From positions 34,630 through 98,629 of IMG/VR virus record IMGVR_UViG_3300032282_005862: a DNA stretch of 64,000 nt; one strand, given 5' to 3'. Positions 34,055-44,100 of the stretch are shown here, piece by piece. The notes beneath the pieces were generated by a model. The model made no database searches. It was given only the letters and a program-made list of their open reading frames with translations, and was not told the DNA's origin. Numbering within the stretch: the stretch's first letter is position 1; each line of letters opens with the position of its first letter. This DNA is from a virus. The position numbers and the translations under genes are program-made.

Positions 34055-35197
34055 ATGCATTTAATTGAAAGATACGCAACATCTTGTGGGGTTAAAATTG
34101 GAAAACCTTTTATTTATGAAAAATTTTTTCCATTACCAATAGAAAAATATATATGTTTTCAACCTTTTAGTAAATATAATTCTAAAAATTATGATTATTG
34201 GCAAGAAGTATTAGAAATATTAATTCCATATTTAGAAGAATATAATATTAAAATTGTCCAAATTGGAACAAAAAATGATAAACAATTTTTAAATACTGCG
34301 TTTTTAGGTGGTCAAACAACTATAAATCAAGCAGCATATATAATAAAAAATTCAATTCTTCATTTAGGTGCAGATAGTTTTGGCGTACATATTGCTTCTG
34401 GTTATGATAAAAAAATAGTAGCACTTTATAGTAATAGCAATATTGAAAATGCTTGCCCATATTGGACAAAAAAACAAGATAAAATATTAATATCTTCTAA
34501 TAGAGATAAAAAACCATCTTATTCCGCAGAAGAAAATCCTAAAAGTATCAATAATATAAAACCAGAAGAAATAGCTTATTCAGTATTAAAACTTTTAAAT
34601 ATTAAATTTAATAACAATAAAGAAACAATTAATTTTGGTTCTGATTATAATCTACAAAGCTATGAAATAATTCCAGAAGATAATATTAATTTAACTAATT
34701 TTCTAGTAGAAAATCCTATCGTCAGAATGGATTACTGCTTTAATGAAATAGTTTTAGAACAATTATTACAGCAGAAAAAATGTATTATATTTACAAATAA
34801 ACCAATTAAAAAGGAAATAATTGAAAAATACAAAAGCAATATAAATCAAATAATTTATATAATAGAAGAAGAAAATAGTCCTAATTTTGTAAAATTATTA
34901 AAAATAAATTCTATAAATTATATATTGCTTTCATTTTTGGCTGAAGAAGTTTTAAATAAATTTAAATTAGATTATCTCGACTATAATTTAATTATAAATA
35001 AAAAACATAAAACAAAAGAAGATTTTAATATTAAAAATATAAATAATCTTCATTACAAATCTTCAAGAACATTATATGGGGCAGAAGGTAAATTTATCTC
35101 TAGATATGATTGGATTAATAAAAATGGAGATAAAGTAGTAGATGATCCAGAATTTTGGAAAGAAGCCGATAATTTCTATATTTTTAAGTTGACTTAA
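34055..35197 (+). CDS. Second half of a GT9-like glycosyltransferase
   Basis: A 380-residue protein beginning MHLIERYATSCGVKIGKPF, the part that follows the domain linker in GT9 enzymes. LGGQTTINQAAYIIKNSILHLGADSFGVHIAS (spanning about residues 87-118; core HLGADSFGVHIA) is the ADP-heptose-type donor site. The last 200 residues are Asn/Lys/Ile-rich and unrecognised. It starts 1 nt after the stop of the preceding gene with AAAGGA in front, so the two are translationally coupled and together make one GT9 fold. Confidence 0.7.
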   Translation: MHLIERYATSCGVKIGKPFIYEKFFPLPIEKYICFQPFSKYNSKNYDYWQEVLEILIPYLEEYNIKIVQIGTKNDKQFLNTAFLGGQTTINQAAYIIKNSILHLGADSFGVHIASGYDKKIVALYSNSNIENACPYWTKKQDKILISSNRDKKPSYSAEENPKSINNIKPEEIAYSVLKLLNIKFNNNKETINFGSDYNLQSYEIIPEDNINLTNFLVENPIVRMDYCFNEIVLEQLLQQKKCIIFTNKPIKKEIIEKYKSNINQIIYIIEEENSPNFVKLLKINSINYILLSFLAEEVLNKFKLDYLDYNLIINKKHKTKEDFNIKNINNLHYKSSRTLYGAEGKFISRYDWINKNGDKVVDDPEFWKEADNFYIFKLT

Positions 35198-35217
35198 TAT
35201 ACAATGTATAGTATCAT
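35189..35217 (+). promoter_or_regulatory. Class 1 leaderless promoter
   Basis: TTGACT (35189-35194), 17-nt spacer, TATCAT (35212-35217), 6 nt, ATG at 35224. Confidence 0.65.
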
Positions 35218-35223
35218 TACTAA

Positions 35224-36030
35224 ATGAGCCCTAAAATTAAATCAGAAGAAAATACTATTTCAATTGGTAGTTCAGAGTTATTCGAAGGAGTAACTGCTAT
35301 TCAGCAAGAGCAAATTACAAATAAAGTTATACCTCCAAACTTGATTACTAGAAATCAATATGGTCTGGTTGAAGATACCAATCTTAATTATATATTTAAT
35401 GATGATGGAACAATTAATTGGCGCAAGATGGTCAAAGTAGAACATCTTGTTCCTAATCGTCAAAAAACTCAAGAAACAGATGTTTCAAAGCTCCAAGATA
35501 AAGATCTTTTAATACTTTTAGGTGGAATCAAAGAATTAGCTCAAATTAGAGGCTATACTAGCGTAGAATACAAAGTGGTAGCAGCATCTGAAAGCTATTT
35601 TGCAACGAGTTGTAGGATTACTTGGCTACCAAATTATGAAACTGGAGGAAGAGAAGTAGTTTTTGAATCTCTTGCTGACGCTACTATAAATAATACAAAG
35701 AGTTTTGCTAGATTCTTTTTGGCTGCAATTGCGGAGAATAGAGCATTTGTTCGTTGTGTACGTAATTTCTTAAAAATTAATATTGTTTCTCAAGAAGAAT
35801 TAGGGGATGCAAAGCTTATCGATGATTCTTCATTTATTAATGAAAATCCTACATCCCCTCAAGCATTACTTGAAAAAGTTATGAAAGATAAAGGTGTTAA
35901 TTTTGAAAGTCTTAAAAAAAGGCTTATCAAAGAAAAATTTGAAAATGCAGAGAATATTAACTCTATTTCAGATATATCAAAAGTTAAAATATTCGAACTA
36001 ATTGATAGACTTAAGAAAGTGAAAGATTAA
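35224..36030 (+). CDS. Unknown protein, possibly ssDNA annealing or recombination
   Basis: A 268-residue protein on a leaderless promoter. The centre has SVEYKVVAASESYFATSCRITW and FARFFLAAIAENRAFVRCVRNFL (about residues 150-180 for the latter). A beta-rich core followed by an A-x-N-R-A-x-x-R helix recalls Rad52-type annealing proteins, but the match is loose and I cannot confirm it. The C-terminus is helical (KVMKDKGVNFESLKKRL, KIFELIDRLKKV). It is convergent with the next gene, 4 nt overlap. Confidence 0.5.
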   Translation: MSPKIKSEENTISIGSSELFEGVTAIQQEQITNKVIPPNLITRNQYGLVEDTNLNYIFNDDGTINWRKMVKVEHLVPNRQKTQETDVSKLQDKDLLILLGGIKELAQIRGYTSVEYKVVAASESYFATSCRITWLPNYETGGREVVFESLADATINNTKSFARFFLAAIAENRAFVRCVRNFLKINIVSQEELGDAKLIDDSSFINENPTSPQALLEKVMKDKGVNFESLKKRLIKEKFENAENINSISDISKVKIFELIDRLKKVKD

Positions 36031-36323
36031 TAATCTTTATACCTGACAAGTTGATTCCTAACAAAGTAAAGATTAATAAAAAATCCACAAAAAGCACTAA
36101 ATATATTGCTAAAATAAGGATAAGTTAATTCAACAAATGGATTAATAAAAAAACTAATAGCTAAAGATATCCAAAAGCTAGAGCACTCATGACAAAGCAA
36201 TGGTTTATGAATATAAGGTATTTTTGCTATAAAATTACGAAATGGTATAGCGATTTGCGTATCACTCCAAGCATAAGTTACTGCTAAACAAAGAAATAAA
36301 TACAATAAAAATTGATAAAACAT
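36027..36323 (-). CDS. Small membrane protein, DUF1360-like
   Basis: A 98-residue protein with two or three membrane segments and the motif LLCHECSSFWISL (about residues 42-54), a CxxCxxFW pattern seen in DUF1360-type membrane proteins of phages and bacilli. Function unknown. It is translated right after the following gene in the map (no gap), so the two form a unit. Confidence 0.65.
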   Translation of the reverse strand: MFYQFLLYLFLCLAVTYAWSDTQIAIPFRNFIAKIPYIHKPLLCHECSSFWISLAISFFINPFVELTYPYFSNIFSAFCGFFINLYFVRNQLVRYKDY

Positions 36324-36785
36324 TTAAATAAAATAAACCACTAATTTATCTTCTTTTTCAATAATAGAAAAAGATTTAAAATTGATTCTTTCATCTGTTA
36401 TTTTTTTAGCAAGATTTGCCCAATCTTGTTCGGTTTTGCCAATTTGAAATATTTTTCCACCACTATTTTTATGCAAATTATATATTTGATCAAGATGACT
36501 TAGTTTTGATGGAATAGAATTTATAATTTCTTCGTTTTTTTCTGATATTAATTTTTTAATTTCTTCAATATTTATTAAATCGTTAAAATAATTTACTTCA
36601 TTAGTAATTTTTGATTCCAAATAAGCTTTTACTCGATTTTTACATGAACAATTTGGATTATTTCTAGAACTAGTAAGATCTGCTAAAATTTCTGGAAATT
36701 TTTGTTTTAAAGAATTAAAAAAAATATCATTTTTAATAAAAATATTAAAAAATGCCTGAGAATCTAATAATTTTTGAAATGTCAT
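36324..36785 (-). CDS. Unknown protein, 153 residues
   Basis: Helical and charged, with NNPNCSCKNRVKAYLESKI (about residues 42-60), a short Cys-x-Cys followed by a basic helix, and IFQIGKTEQDWANLAKKI near the end. The C-terminal FSIIEKEDKLVVYFI is a beta hairpin pattern. A TATAAT box lies 8 nt upstream of the ATG, with a poor -35. Not recognised. Confidence 0.55.
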   Translation of the reverse strand: MTFQKLLDSQAFFNIFIKNDIFFNSLKQKFPEILADLTSSRNNPNCSCKNRVKAYLESKITNEVNYFNDLINIEEIKKLISEKNEEIINSIPSKLSHLDQIYNLHKNSGGKIFQIGKTEQDWANLAKKITDERINFKSFSIIEKEDKLVVYFI

Positions 36786-36827
36786 ATATTAATATTATAT
36801 ATAATATAAATAATATTTCTATTAATT

Positions 36828-37637
36828 TTATATTCCGCTTAAGATATATGTTTGAAAATTGAGATTTAATTTAGCATCATCAGATGTACTATATCTTAAT
36901 TGAGTTTCACTATTTATTAGATTTGATAAATTTAAAGATAACAAGTTTTGATTTGTGCCATATTTTTTGAAATTTAAAGTTAAATTTCTAGAGGCAATAC
37001 CAGTAAAAATATTCGTTACTTTTTCTTGAGTATAATTACTCATAGAAAATTGAAAATTTAAAGATATAGAAATTGGATATTTTACGATTACATTTGTTGG
37101 TAAATAATTTCCAATAGTATAAACTGTTGCCCTTGGAATATCTATATTTATTCGAAATGATTCTAATCTATTATTTTGATCTGCTTCCGCTAAATTTAAA
37201 TCTACATAACAATTATCACCAATATCAAAATTATTTAAAACTTTTGGAGTATAAGAAAAAGTACCAGAAGTATTTCCAAGTTCACCTAAAATAAAACTTT
37301 TTGTATTAACTTCGGGATATTCACCAAATTTATAATTTAAAGAGTAATTTGTTAAATATCCACTTGAAAATGTAAAATAATTGTTACCATACTCAACTTT
37401 ACCACTAAATGAATTAGAGCCAGTATAACTTATAAATCTATCATTAGAACTTAATATATAGGCTAAATCAAGATTCGCTGTAACTGGTTTACCTACAAAA
37501 TAATTCAAATTAGAATTATCGATGGCTATAGAAGGATTTATATTATTATCATAACTAATTCCTAAACTTTGGATTCCAGATATTAAAGAATCATTTAGAT
37601 AAAAGTTCTGATTTTCTATAGAATATACATTAAACAT
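36828..37637 (-). CDS. Tail-tube-like protein (paralogue of the major tail protein)
   Basis: A 269-residue beta-rich protein. It shares the layout of the larger tail protein at 54383-55540: KPVTANLDLAYIL against PTVNLDFSYIL, then NNYF with a GY/GF-(S/T)-x-Y segment, and near the end IDIPRATVYTIGNYLP ... YPISISLNF against FDLARTPIQRLGSRFA ... FPLSVNLSV. I infer a second tube-type subunit, for example a distal tail or tail-tip ring. A class 2 motif directly precedes the start, as for other virion genes. Confidence 0.65.
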   Translation of the reverse strand: MFNVYSIENQNFYLNDSLISGIQSLGISYDNNINPSIAIDNSNLNYFVGKPVTANLDLAYILSSNDRFISYTGSNSFSGKVEYGNNYFTFSSGYLTNYSLNYKFGEYPEVNTKSFILGELGNTSGTFSYTPKVLNNFDIGDNCYVDLNLAEADQNNRLESFRINIDIPRATVYTIGNYLPTNVIVKYPISISLNFQFSMSNYTQEKVTNIFTGIASRNLTLNFKKYGTNQNLLSLNLSNLINSETQLRYSTSDDAKLNLNFQTYILSGI

Positions 37638-37645
37638 TAATTATA

Positions 37646-37668
37646 ATTACACTACTTTTAAGTGTAAA
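37646..37668. promoter_or_regulatory. Palindromic divergent class 2 motifs
   Basis: GTGTAAT on the minus strand (37652-37646) and GTGTAAA on the plus strand (37662-37668) form the inverted repeat TTACACT-N7-AGTGTAA between the divergent tail genes at 37637 and 37689. It could be two back-to-back promoters or a dimer site. Confidence 0.5.
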
Positions 37669-37688
37669 ATATAAGAGGTAAAAGGTAT

Positions 37689-38237
37689 ATGGCTAGTATA
37701 TATGATACAGTTCCGACTTGGGACCAGTCTACTACTTATAATAAGTACAGTATAGTGCTTGGTAGTGATAGTAAATATTATTATTCAATAATTGATTCTA
37801 ATGTAGGAGCAGGGAATAATCCAGTAACTCCTACTAATCTTCAAGTTGATTGGGATGGATATATTATTTTAAATGGAAATTTAATACCTAATTTTTGGTG
37901 GAAACCCTCATATAATGCTAAAATTAATGTTAATCCAAGAATTAAGATCAATAAATTTGGAAATGGATATGAACAAAGAATTGTTGATGGTTTAAATAAT
38001 AACTTAATTGAATTTAATTTAGCATTTGAAAACCGATCAGAATTAGAAACAGTTTCAATTCTTCATTTTTTAAAACAAAGAAACGTACAAGAAAGTTTCA
38101 TATATAATATTCCAACTATTTTTTCAAAATCTTCATCAAATTTAACCACAAGATTTATTTGTCCAGAATGGTCTCCTTCATATATTTCTTATAATAATTA
38201 TACAATTGAAGCAAAATTTATAGAAGTACCTATTTAA
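37689..38237 (+). CDS. Minor tail protein gpM-like with N-terminal carbohydrate-binding-like motif
   Basis: A 182-residue protein. FWWKPSYNAKINVNPR and KFGNGYEQRIVDGLNNN (about residues 73-108) match the lambda gpM/DUF2460 tail-tip family. The first 30 residues, TVPTWDQSTTYNKYSIV and YYYSI, look like a chitin-binding CBM5/12 module. GpM-like proteins sit at the tail tip between tape measure and hub. It is the first gene of the plus-strand tail-tip operon and has AGAGGTAAAAGG as ribosome-binding sequence, so it is not leaderless. Confidence 0.82.
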   Translation: MASIYDTVPTWDQSTTYNKYSIVLGSDSKYYYSIIDSNVGAGNNPVTPTNLQVDWDGYIILNGNLIPNFWWKPSYNAKINVNPRIKINKFGNGYEQRIVDGLNNNLIEFNLAFENRSELETVSILHFLKQRNVQESFIYNIPTIFSKSSSNLTTRFICPEWSPSYISYNNYTIEAKFIEVPI

Positions 38238-38246
38238 TTTTTAATT

Positions 38247-39611
38247 ATGCCAACTTCTTCAGAAATTTATAATCTTGTTGTAAGCGGAAGCTCTTCTTTA
38301 AATAAAGAAATAGCTTCATTAACTCCATCTACGCAAATTCAATTTTATGAAATAGATCTTTCTAAAATTGCCCCATCAATAATTAATTATAACCAAAATC
38401 AATCAACAACTAACACTCAACCAATAAATAATAGCATTTTTAGAATATATAATGATTATAATTTATTTAATATTACCTCAAATCCATATGGTACTATAAA
38501 ATGGCAAGGTAACTATTATTACCCATTTCCAATTTTCGCAGAAGGATTCGAATATTCTTCTGCAGGAACTTTACCTACTCCTAAAATTTCAATATCAAAT
38601 TTATCACCAGATAATTCTTATAATTCATTTTATAAATATATAAGAATGCAAATTCAATCTTTAGGAGATATTATCGGAGCAAAATTTACTAGAATTAAAA
38701 CTTTTTTAAAATATTTAGATGGCATAAATTTTTCTGGAAATGTAAATCCATATAATCCAAATACTGGAATCTATGAAATAGAATTACCTAAAGATATTTA
38801 TTATATTGATAGAAAAACAATAGAAAATAGAGATGTAATCGAATATCAATTAGCCTCAGTATTAGATGTCGAAAATGTAGTTCTTCCTGCGCGTACAATT
38901 TTATCTAATAGATGCCCATTTCAATATAGAGGAGAAGGATGTATTTATGAATATAATAGCAGGTTAACGTATCTGCATAGTGGAATTTATGCAAATACTA
39001 CTGATCCTAGAGTAATTAGAGGTTTAGAGACTGCACCTCCAGTTGCAACAGCAAATGATCAATTGTTTATAGGTGGAGTTTTTGCAACGACTGGAATTAG
39101 TACTGGAGCGATATTTCGCTTAAGCGGAGGATTAGGTAATTCTGGTTTATGGCAACAAAGTGGAAATTATATTTCTGGCGATTTTGTTTATTTTGAAAAT
39201 AATGGATTAAAATTTTATTATGTATGTATTAATAATCATACATCTAACGTATTTAATGCTCCACCAAACATTAATTATTGGATAGGAGATTCATGTGGTA
39301 AAAGTATTTCTTCATGCAGATCTAGATGGTTAAAAAATCCAGCATTTAGACCAGTAATATGGCCAACCAGTAGAAATGGAGAAACTTATAATCAATTTGC
39401 TCTTAGACTCTCAAGATTATACACTACTGGAGAACTTTCTTTATTTAGATATAATTCTTCAAATACAGGATTTCTTTTTCCAAGAAGACCAGGAGCAGAA
39501 GATCCATTATCAGAACGGGCTCATGGCATACCAAAAGATTATCAAGGAAATTATTTAAATGGATTTTTACCTTTTGGTGGATTTCCTGGGACAAATCAAC
39601 CGCAAATTTAA
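38247..39611 (+). CDS. Minor tail protein gpL-like (Fe-S cysteines) with inserted CBM-like module
   Basis: A 454-residue protein. CPFQYRGEGCIYEY (about 226-239), SCGKSISSCRSRW (about 348-360) and LPFGGFPG near the end are gpL signatures; the four cysteines are those that hold the [4Fe-4S] cluster in lambda gpL. Between the two cysteine pairs (about residues 305-345) SGNYISGDFVYFENNG and YVCINNH resemble a CBM5/12 module. It is longer than lambda gpL (232 residues) because of N-terminal and inserted segments. It follows gpM closely. Confidence 0.85.
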   Translation: MPTSSEIYNLVVSGSSSLNKEIASLTPSTQIQFYEIDLSKIAPSIINYNQNQSTTNTQPINNSIFRIYNDYNLFNITSNPYGTIKWQGNYYYPFPIFAEGFEYSSAGTLPTPKISISNLSPDNSYNSFYKYIRMQIQSLGDIIGAKFTRIKTFLKYLDGINFSGNVNPYNPNTGIYEIELPKDIYYIDRKTIENRDVIEYQLASVLDVENVVLPARTILSNRCPFQYRGEGCIYEYNSRLTYLHSGIYANTTDPRVIRGLETAPPVATANDQLFIGGVFATTGISTGAIFRLSGGLGNSGLWQQSGNYISGDFVYFENNGLKFYYVCINNHTSNVFNAPPNINYWIGDSCGKSISSCRSRWLKNPAFRPVIWPTSRNGETYNQFALRLSRLYTTGELSLFRYNSSNTGFLFPRRPGAEDPLSERAHGIPKDYQGNYLNGFLPFGGFPGTNQPQI

Positions 39612-39612
39612 T

Positions 39613-40329
39613 ATGATTGATAAAAAAAATAAAAATTTTATTATAAATGAATCTTTAAAAAATTCAAATGAAGAAATTTGTGGTTTTATAATTTTAAAAA
39701 ATAATAATTTTATATGCGTACCATGTAAAAATATTGCAAAAAATAAAAAAGAAAATTTTATGATATCATCGATAGATTATATAAAAATAAAAAATTATGC
39801 AGATAAAATTCTTTATATTTACCATACTCATATAAATGATAATGAAAATTTAAGTGAGCAAGATATTGCTTGTTCTGAAAATCTTTGCCTACCAATCATA
39901 ATGTATAATTTAAATAAAAAAATATTTAAAATTTATGAACCAATAAATATAAATAAAAGTTATATTGGGAGATATTTTGAAATAGGAAAATATGATTGCT
40001 ATACATTAATTAAAGATTTTTTAAAAAATGAATTAAATATAGATATTTCAGCTTTAATTCATTATAACGATTTTATTCAAGCTCAAAATGTTTTTAATGA
40101 AAATTTATCTTTAAATTTTTTTGAGAAAAAAGGATTTAAGATTATAGAAAATAAAGAATCCTTAGAAAAAAATGATATTTTGATTTTACAAAATAATTTA
40201 GGTAAACATTTCGCTCTATACCTTGGAAATAATAAAATATTGCATCAACCAATGCTTAGTTTCTCAAAAATAGAAAATTATTGTAATTTCTATAAGAGGC
40301 ATACGGAGTTAGTATATAGAAAGGTATAA
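39613..40329 (+). CDS. Tail assembly protein gpK-like: JAMM and NlpC/P60 peptidase domains
   Basis: A 238-residue protein; ATG 39613 is used (directly after the gpL stop, no leader). NEEICGFIIL and YHTHINDNENLSEQDIA (about residues 70-86) form the JAMM metalloprotease site E ... HxH ... S..D. KYDCYTLIKDFL (about 125-136) and KHFALYLGNNKILHQ (about 197-211) carry the Cys and His of NlpC/P60. In lambda gpK these domains act on peptidoglycan or on assembly at the tail tip. Confidence 0.87.
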   Translation: MIDKKNKNFIINESLKNSNEEICGFIILKNNNFICVPCKNIAKNKKENFMISSIDYIKIKNYADKILYIYHTHINDNENLSEQDIACSENLCLPIIMYNLNKKIFKIYEPININKSYIGRYFEIGKYDCYTLIKDFLKNELNIDISALIHYNDFIQAQNVFNENLSLNFFEKKGFKIIENKESLEKNDILILQNNLGKHFALYLGNNKILHQPMLSFSKIENYCNFYKRHTELVYRKV

Positions 40330-40330
40330 T

Positions 40331-41110
40331 ATGATAAGAGTAAATTTACATGGTAAATTAGGACAAGATATTGGCGAATCCTGGGATTTAGATGTATCTA
40401 CTGTATCTGAAGCGCTTAGAGCGATAGATGTCAATACTAAAAAATTAAGAAAATGGCTAATTGATTATAAAGATGAATATGAATATGAAATTTTAGTTGA
40501 TAATAATAATTTATTTACAGAAAGTAAAGATTTTAAAAATATAGAAGAAATTAAAAATTCTGAATTTTGTTTAAATATAAAAGGCAAAGTACAAACAATA
40601 GATATTGTACCATCAATTATAGGGTCGGGTGGATTTTTTGGAGGTGGAATCGCTAAAATTGTTCTTGGTGCATTTGCTGTAATTGGCGCAGTAGCTTTAG
40701 CTGTATTTACGCCTTTTGTATTACCTGCAGTTGCAATTGGTTTTGCAGGACTAGGATTAGTTGCAGCAGGAACTAGTCAATTGCTTTCAAAACCACCTCC
40801 TAGCGTACCATTCACAGCACAACAAGTCAATCCAATCGCTGGCGAAGGAGAAGCTGGTGGTCCAACGTCTTATCTTTTTAATGGTCCAGTAAATACAGTA
40901 GGAGAAGGAGGCGCGGTTCCAATAGGATATGGAGAATTAGTTGTAGGTGGAAATAATGTATTTAGCAATTATGATATTTTATATAGAGCATATTTAGCGA
41001 GTTATGATAGTTCAACTTTAGAAATAAGTTTTACTGGAAGTAATCAATATTTATTTAATAATAAATGTTATTTAATTTCGAAAGAATCTTTAAACAGTCT
41101 TCCTTTCTAA
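40331..41110 (+). CDS. Tail assembly protein gpI-like
   Basis: A 259-residue protein. The N-terminal ubiquitin-like part starts IRVNLHGKLGQDIGESWDLDV. A strongly hydrophobic Gly/Ala/Val/Phe stretch (about residues 110-150, GAFAVIGAVALAVFTPFV) follows, then Gly/Pro-rich IGYGELVVGG, as in lambda gpI. GpI helps assemble the tail hub and is thought not to remain in the virion. It starts 1 nt after the gpK stop. Confidence 0.83.
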   Translation: MIRVNLHGKLGQDIGESWDLDVSTVSEALRAIDVNTKKLRKWLIDYKDEYEYEILVDNNNLFTESKDFKNIEEIKNSEFCLNIKGKVQTIDIVPSIIGSGGFFGGGIAKIVLGAFAVIGAVALAVFTPFVLPAVAIGFAGLGLVAAGTSQLLSKPPPSVPFTAQQVNPIAGEGEAGGPTSYLFNGPVNTVGEGGAVPIGYGELVVGGNNVFSNYDILYRAYLASYDSSTLEISFTGSNQYLFNNKCYLISKESLNSLPF

Positions 41111-41111
41111 T

Positions 41112-44100
41112 ATGGGTAATGCAAATAAATATGCTGATGGTTTAGAGTATCTCCTTTTTCCAGGAAATTTTGGGATGGGTACTTGTGGTTATAATTTTCC
41201 AGAAAGTACAGCTCAAGATTTAGATGGAGGCGCAATTTCTTTATCTTTTAGTGGAAGTACTCTTCCTTTAGGTAGCACTCAATCAACAATAGCTTATAAA
41301 TATGGACCAAGTGGTTATTATACCGTTTTTACTCCAATGGCAGTTTTAAGTGGAAATACTATTCAAAGATTTGACTCGTCAAGCGTTACTGGTCTAGAAA
41401 GAGCAAATCTTGAGAGAGGCGGTCCAGATTTTAGAACAATATTTAGATCAAGTGCAGTTAAAGCTACAGAAGATGCTGTTCCACAAACATTTAAAGATAG
41501 TAGAGCTTATAATTCTATAACACAAGTAAATATTTTAGATTTAATAAGTGAAGGACCAATTGAAGGATTTGTATCTGGAATTTATATTCCAGATCTTAGT
41601 GGTAAAAATACTGGAGATATTGGATATTCTAAAGTTACTTTTCAACCATATTCACAAACATTATCTAATCCAGAAACAAGATCAATTTTTTATGATGATG
41701 TTCCTATTACAGATTTCAGAGGATACTATAATTTCCAATTTCTTGATTATAAATATACTTATGGAGAAAAAACAAATGATCATACTATTTATAATCCATA
41801 TTTAAATCTTTATGAAGATAGAAGAGATTATTTTGGAAAACAAGTCGATATAAATCAAATTCCATTACAAACATCAGTTACTAAAAGTATAGGAGAAACA
41901 ATATATGGAGCATATTTAGTAAGTGGCGGAAGTTCTTATGCCACTCAAATAATAACTCCTAAAAGATACTATGTATATAATACAAATATTTCAGCTTTAA
42001 AAGTAAATATAAAAGTTAATTCTTTATTTCAACAAATATTAACGGGTTCAAATGCAGGAGATGTAGAAAGACAACTTTTGTCATTTAGATTTGCTATATG
42101 GAGAGTTTTAAAAGATGGTCAAGTTGTTATGCTTGATACATCTAAATATTATCCATATATATCAAATTATTACTCTTATGATGAAATAGCATTAAAGGGT
42201 AAAGTAACAAATCCATTAATTTTCACTTATGAAATTTCTTTAAGACCTTTTGCAGAAAATAGTCCATGGTTTGAATTATTTCCAAATCAAATTGGATGGG
42301 CAATAGATATTATTAAAAGTGTTTATGAGGGAGTTTCAAGTAGTTTAAGTAATTCTACAGAAGTTCATAGCATTACAGAAGTATATTCTGATCGTTTCGT
42401 TTACCCAGATGCAGCTTTAGTTTGCTCTAAGTTTGATGCAAGATATTTTAGCGAAATTCCAAAAAGAAGTTATAAACTTAGACTTTTAAAAGTTAAAGTT
42501 CCATCAAATTATGATCCAATAGCAAAAAGTTATAGTGGACCGTGGAATGGTCAATTTAAAGTAGCATGGACAGATAATCCAGCTTGGTGTTTTTATGATT
42601 TATTAACTAATAATAGATTTGGTTTAGGTAAGTATATAGATACAAGTTTAGCGGATAAATGGTCATTATATGAAATTGCACAATATTGTGATCAATTAGT
42701 TTCAGATGGAGCTGGCGGATTAGAACCAAGATTTAGATGTAATTTATATATTTCTAATAAAGAAGAGGCTTACAAAGTATTAAATGATATGGCAAGTCTT
42801 TTTAATGCAATAGTATATTATTCTGCTGGCCAAATAACTGTATCTCAAGATTCATTAAAAGATCCAATTTATATATTTAATAATAGTAACGTAATTAATG
42901 GCTCGTTTAATTATTCAGATGCATCTAAAAAAGCTAGAAAAACAGTTGCATATGTAAGATATAATGATGAAAATAATAATTACAAGCCAGCGATAGAGTA
43001 CGTAGAAAATAAAGATGCTATTTTAAAATATGGAATTAGAGAAACAGATATTACAGCATTTGGCTGTACTAATAAAAATCAAGCTAGAAGAGCTGGCACA
43101 TGGCTTTTAACCACAGAAAATACAGAAACTGAATTAGTAGATTTTCAAGCTGGAATTGATGCAAATTATATAAAACCAGGAGATATTATATTAATCTATG
43201 ATCAATATAGAAAAAATCAAATTTATGCGGGAAGAACTTTAGGATTAACTTCTGGAAATGCAATATTAGATTTACCTTATACTAATTATAATTTATATGC
43301 ACTTACTGGAGTCAATAGTTCATTTAAATTTAATGTTCTTGTTCCAACTTATAATTTAAATCTAGGTACATATCTTGGAGATTTATATGCTACTGGATTT
43401 GATATCACCTCTTCTGGAATTACAGGATTAAATAGTTCTTTTATAAGAAAATCTCAAGTACAATCAATAAATTTTGATAGCAATCTTTCAAGTTTTGTAT
43501 CTAGTGGAACTGGAATATATTCTAATAATATATCATTAAATTTTCCAAGTTCATTAGATACAACTTATGGTTTAGTGCAAAATACAGTTTGGTCAATAGA
43601 TATATCTACTACTGGATATGGAGGTATATCTGGAGGATTAGATATAAGATCCCCAATAAATAATACTCTCAAAGAAGCGTATCCAGGATATTATCTAGAA
43701 TCATATTTAAATAAACCAAAAAAATATAGAGTATTGAATATAACAGAAAAAGATCCAACGATTTTTAATATAAATGCACTAGAATATAATGATCAAAAAT
43801 ATACAAATATTGATAATTCAGCGCTTTTGGTAAATGTTCCTGTAAGACCAGATGCACCAGTTAGCCCAAATTTATTTCTAAGTGGAATTTTTAGAAGTCC
43901 AACTACAAATTCATATTGTTCAACTGGAAATTGTTCGACTATTTATACAACTAATCAAGGTGGCGTTAATAGTATAATGTACAATATAAGACCTACCCCA
44001 AATTCTCAATCAAATTCACTATACTATGTATATATTAAAAGTGGAACAAATTTTGATAGCTCTATAAATTATGAACAATATTTATATAATGTAATATCTT

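Noticed and set aside
36786-36820. Leaderless class 1 promoter before the 153-residue gene
   Set aside because: There is a TATAAT box 8 nt from the ATG but only a poor TAGAAA -35 at 16 nt, and the whole region is A/T-only, so a match is expected by chance.
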